Shown here piece by piece: positions 63,259 to 64,000 of a stretch of DNA of 64,000 bases. A program made the translations under genes and the position numbers. The notes beneath the pieces were generated by a model. It searched no databases and was not told the origin of the DNA. It saw only the letters and a list, made by a program, of their open reading frames with translations. Each line of letters starts with the position of its first letter. Within the stretch, counting starts at the first letter, position 1. The stretch is from Nitratireductor aquimarinus (lineage in GTDB: Bacteria; Pseudomonadota; Alphaproteobacteria; Rhizobiales; Rhizobiaceae): NCBI RefSeq assembly GCF_017255295.1, contig NZ_JAFKDE010000002.1:372001-436000 (forward strand), in the 5' to 3' direction.

Positions 63259-63292
63259 AATTCGTCGCTTCCCCGACTTCATGGAGGAATGA

Positions 63293-64000
63293 ATGACCGT
63301 CCAGTACATGCCGGGCTTCGGCAATGACTTTGAAACGGAAAGCCTGCCCGGCGCGCTGCCGCAGGGGCAGAACTCGCCGCAGCAGCCCGCTTACGGGCTT
63401 TATGCAGAACAGCTTTCGGGCTCGCCCTTCACCGCGCCGCGCGGGACGAATGAGCGGTCCTGGCTCTATCGCATTCGCCCGAGCGTGAGGCACACCGGCC
63501 GCTTTACGGCGGTCAGCTTCGATGAGTGGAAGTCTGCGCCCAATGTGAACGATCACCAGCTTGCGCTCGGTCAGCTGCGCTGGGACCCGACGCCGATCCC
63601 GAACGAGAAGACCGATTTCCTGTCGGGCGTGCACACCATGACCACGGCGGGCGACGCGCAGGGGCAGGCCGGTATGGCGGCCCATGTCTACGCCTTCAAC
63701 ACGTCTATGGTGGATGACTATTTCTTCAACGCCGATGGCGAGTTGATGCTGGTGCCGCAGGAAGGCGGTCTGCGCATCAAGACCGAAATGGGCATCATCG
63801 AGATCCAGCCCGGCGAACTGGCGGTTCTGCCGCGGGGCATGGTTTTCCAGGTGGAGCTGATGGACGGGCCGGCGCGCGGCTATATGTGCGAGAATTACGG
63901 CGCGAAATTCACCCTGCCGGATCGCGGCCCCATCGGCGCGAACTGCCTGGCCAATCCGCGCGACTTCAAGACGCCGGTCGCCTGGTATGAGGAAAAGGAA
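63293..64000 (+). CDS. hmgA: Homogentisate 1,2-dioxygenase (C-terminus cut by window edge)
   Basis: HmgA opens the homogentisate ring with Fe2+ and O2 to maleylacetoacetate in tyrosine/phenylalanine breakdown. The visible 236 residues start [20 protein letters not shown] and include [40 protein letters not shown], and the cupin region [40 protein letters not shown] follows. The iron ligands lie in the missing C-terminal third. ATG 63293 has GGAGG 5 nt upstream. The reading frame is open to the end of the window. Confidence 0.96.
   Translation, partial: MTVQYMPGFGNDFETESLPGALPQGQNSPQQPAYGLYAEQLSGSPFTAPRGTNERSWLYRIRPSVRHTGRFTAVSFDEWKSAPNVNDHQLALGQLRWDPTPIPNEKTDFLSGVHTMTTAGDAQGQAGMAAHVYAFNTSMVDDYFFNADGELMLVPQEGGLRIKTEMGIIEIQPGELAVLPRGMVFQVELMDGPARGYMCENYGAKFTLPDRGPIGANCLANPRDFKTPVAWYEEKE

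Overview
The window is one continuous piece of a GC-rich (roughly 60 % or more by eye) alphaproteobacterial chromosome. Gene content and order point to Hyphomicrobiales/Rhizobiales, probably a Phyllobacteriaceae-like lineage. The supporting signs are a short-form HisG with HisZ, the pmbA–DUF4170–DUF374–waaA–lpxK block followed by opposed DUF2093 and mutL, dapD/dapE, truA/fmt/def, and dispersed palindromic repeats of the rhizobial intergenic mosaic type. I place 65 protein genes. The first (TetR) and last (homogentisate dioxygenase) run off the ends. I see no tRNA, rRNA, CRISPR array, prophage or transposase gene.

Layout. 0-3 kb: a TetR regulator divergent from an NmrA-like reductase, a Xat-type acetyltransferase and two coupled hypothetical genes. 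3-6.5 kb: GTPase EngB, then on the minus strand an ECF sigma / RskA-like anti-sigma / secreted fasciclin protein / Tat-type MsrB run that looks like an envelope-stress module. 6.6-13 kb: argB, a MerR-controlled NTF2-fold/MerR/carboxymuconolactone decarboxylase operon, a DMT permease, a HAD phosphatase, a PCu(A)C copper chaperone, a DUF2946 protein and a LOG protein. 13-16 kb: dapD–DUF805–dapE–membrane protein (lysine/meso-DAP synthesis). 16-21.4 kb: what looks like an accessory block (MscS-type channel, MFS/Lrp, ArsR/SRPBCC). 21.4-27.4 kb: truA–GNAT–fmt, def, rmuC, ArsR–MFS. 27.5-31 kb: hisG–hisZ and hisS. 31-42 kb: a TadG-like VWA protein, a HAD protein, ribF, ileS, a lipoprotein, tadA, a pseudouridine synthase with a repeat-rich tail and rsmD. 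42-48 kb: an M16 peptidase pair, patatin and a Kef-type antiporter. 48-56.4 kb: pmbA/tldE, a CysQ-like phosphatase, DUF4170, DUF374, waaA, lpxK (lipid A/Kdo assembly), DUF2093 and mutL. 56.6-64 kb: exported carbonic anhydrase, glutaryl-CoA dehydrogenase, kbl–tdh (threonine to glycine), MarR and hmgA (tyrosine catabolism), separated by repeat-filled non-coding DNA.

Most genes are housekeeping. The regulatory sites readable from sequence are a TetR palindrome across two divergent promoters, a MerR-type promoter with a 19-bp spacer, and ArsR palindromes, one of which implies a leaderless transcript.

The most unusual signal is in the dispersed repeats. At least five genes (hisG, waaA, mutL, kbl and the MarR gene) end in a TAG that is itself the first three bases of a repeat starting TAGAG(C/T), and the lpxK start codon lies inside another repeat module. 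The repeats therefore set gene boundaries. I found no clearly new multi-gene defence or metabolic system. The best candidates for undescribed biology are this repeat/stop-codon coupling, the sigma/fasciclin/MsrB module and the hairpin over the start of the MerR operon.
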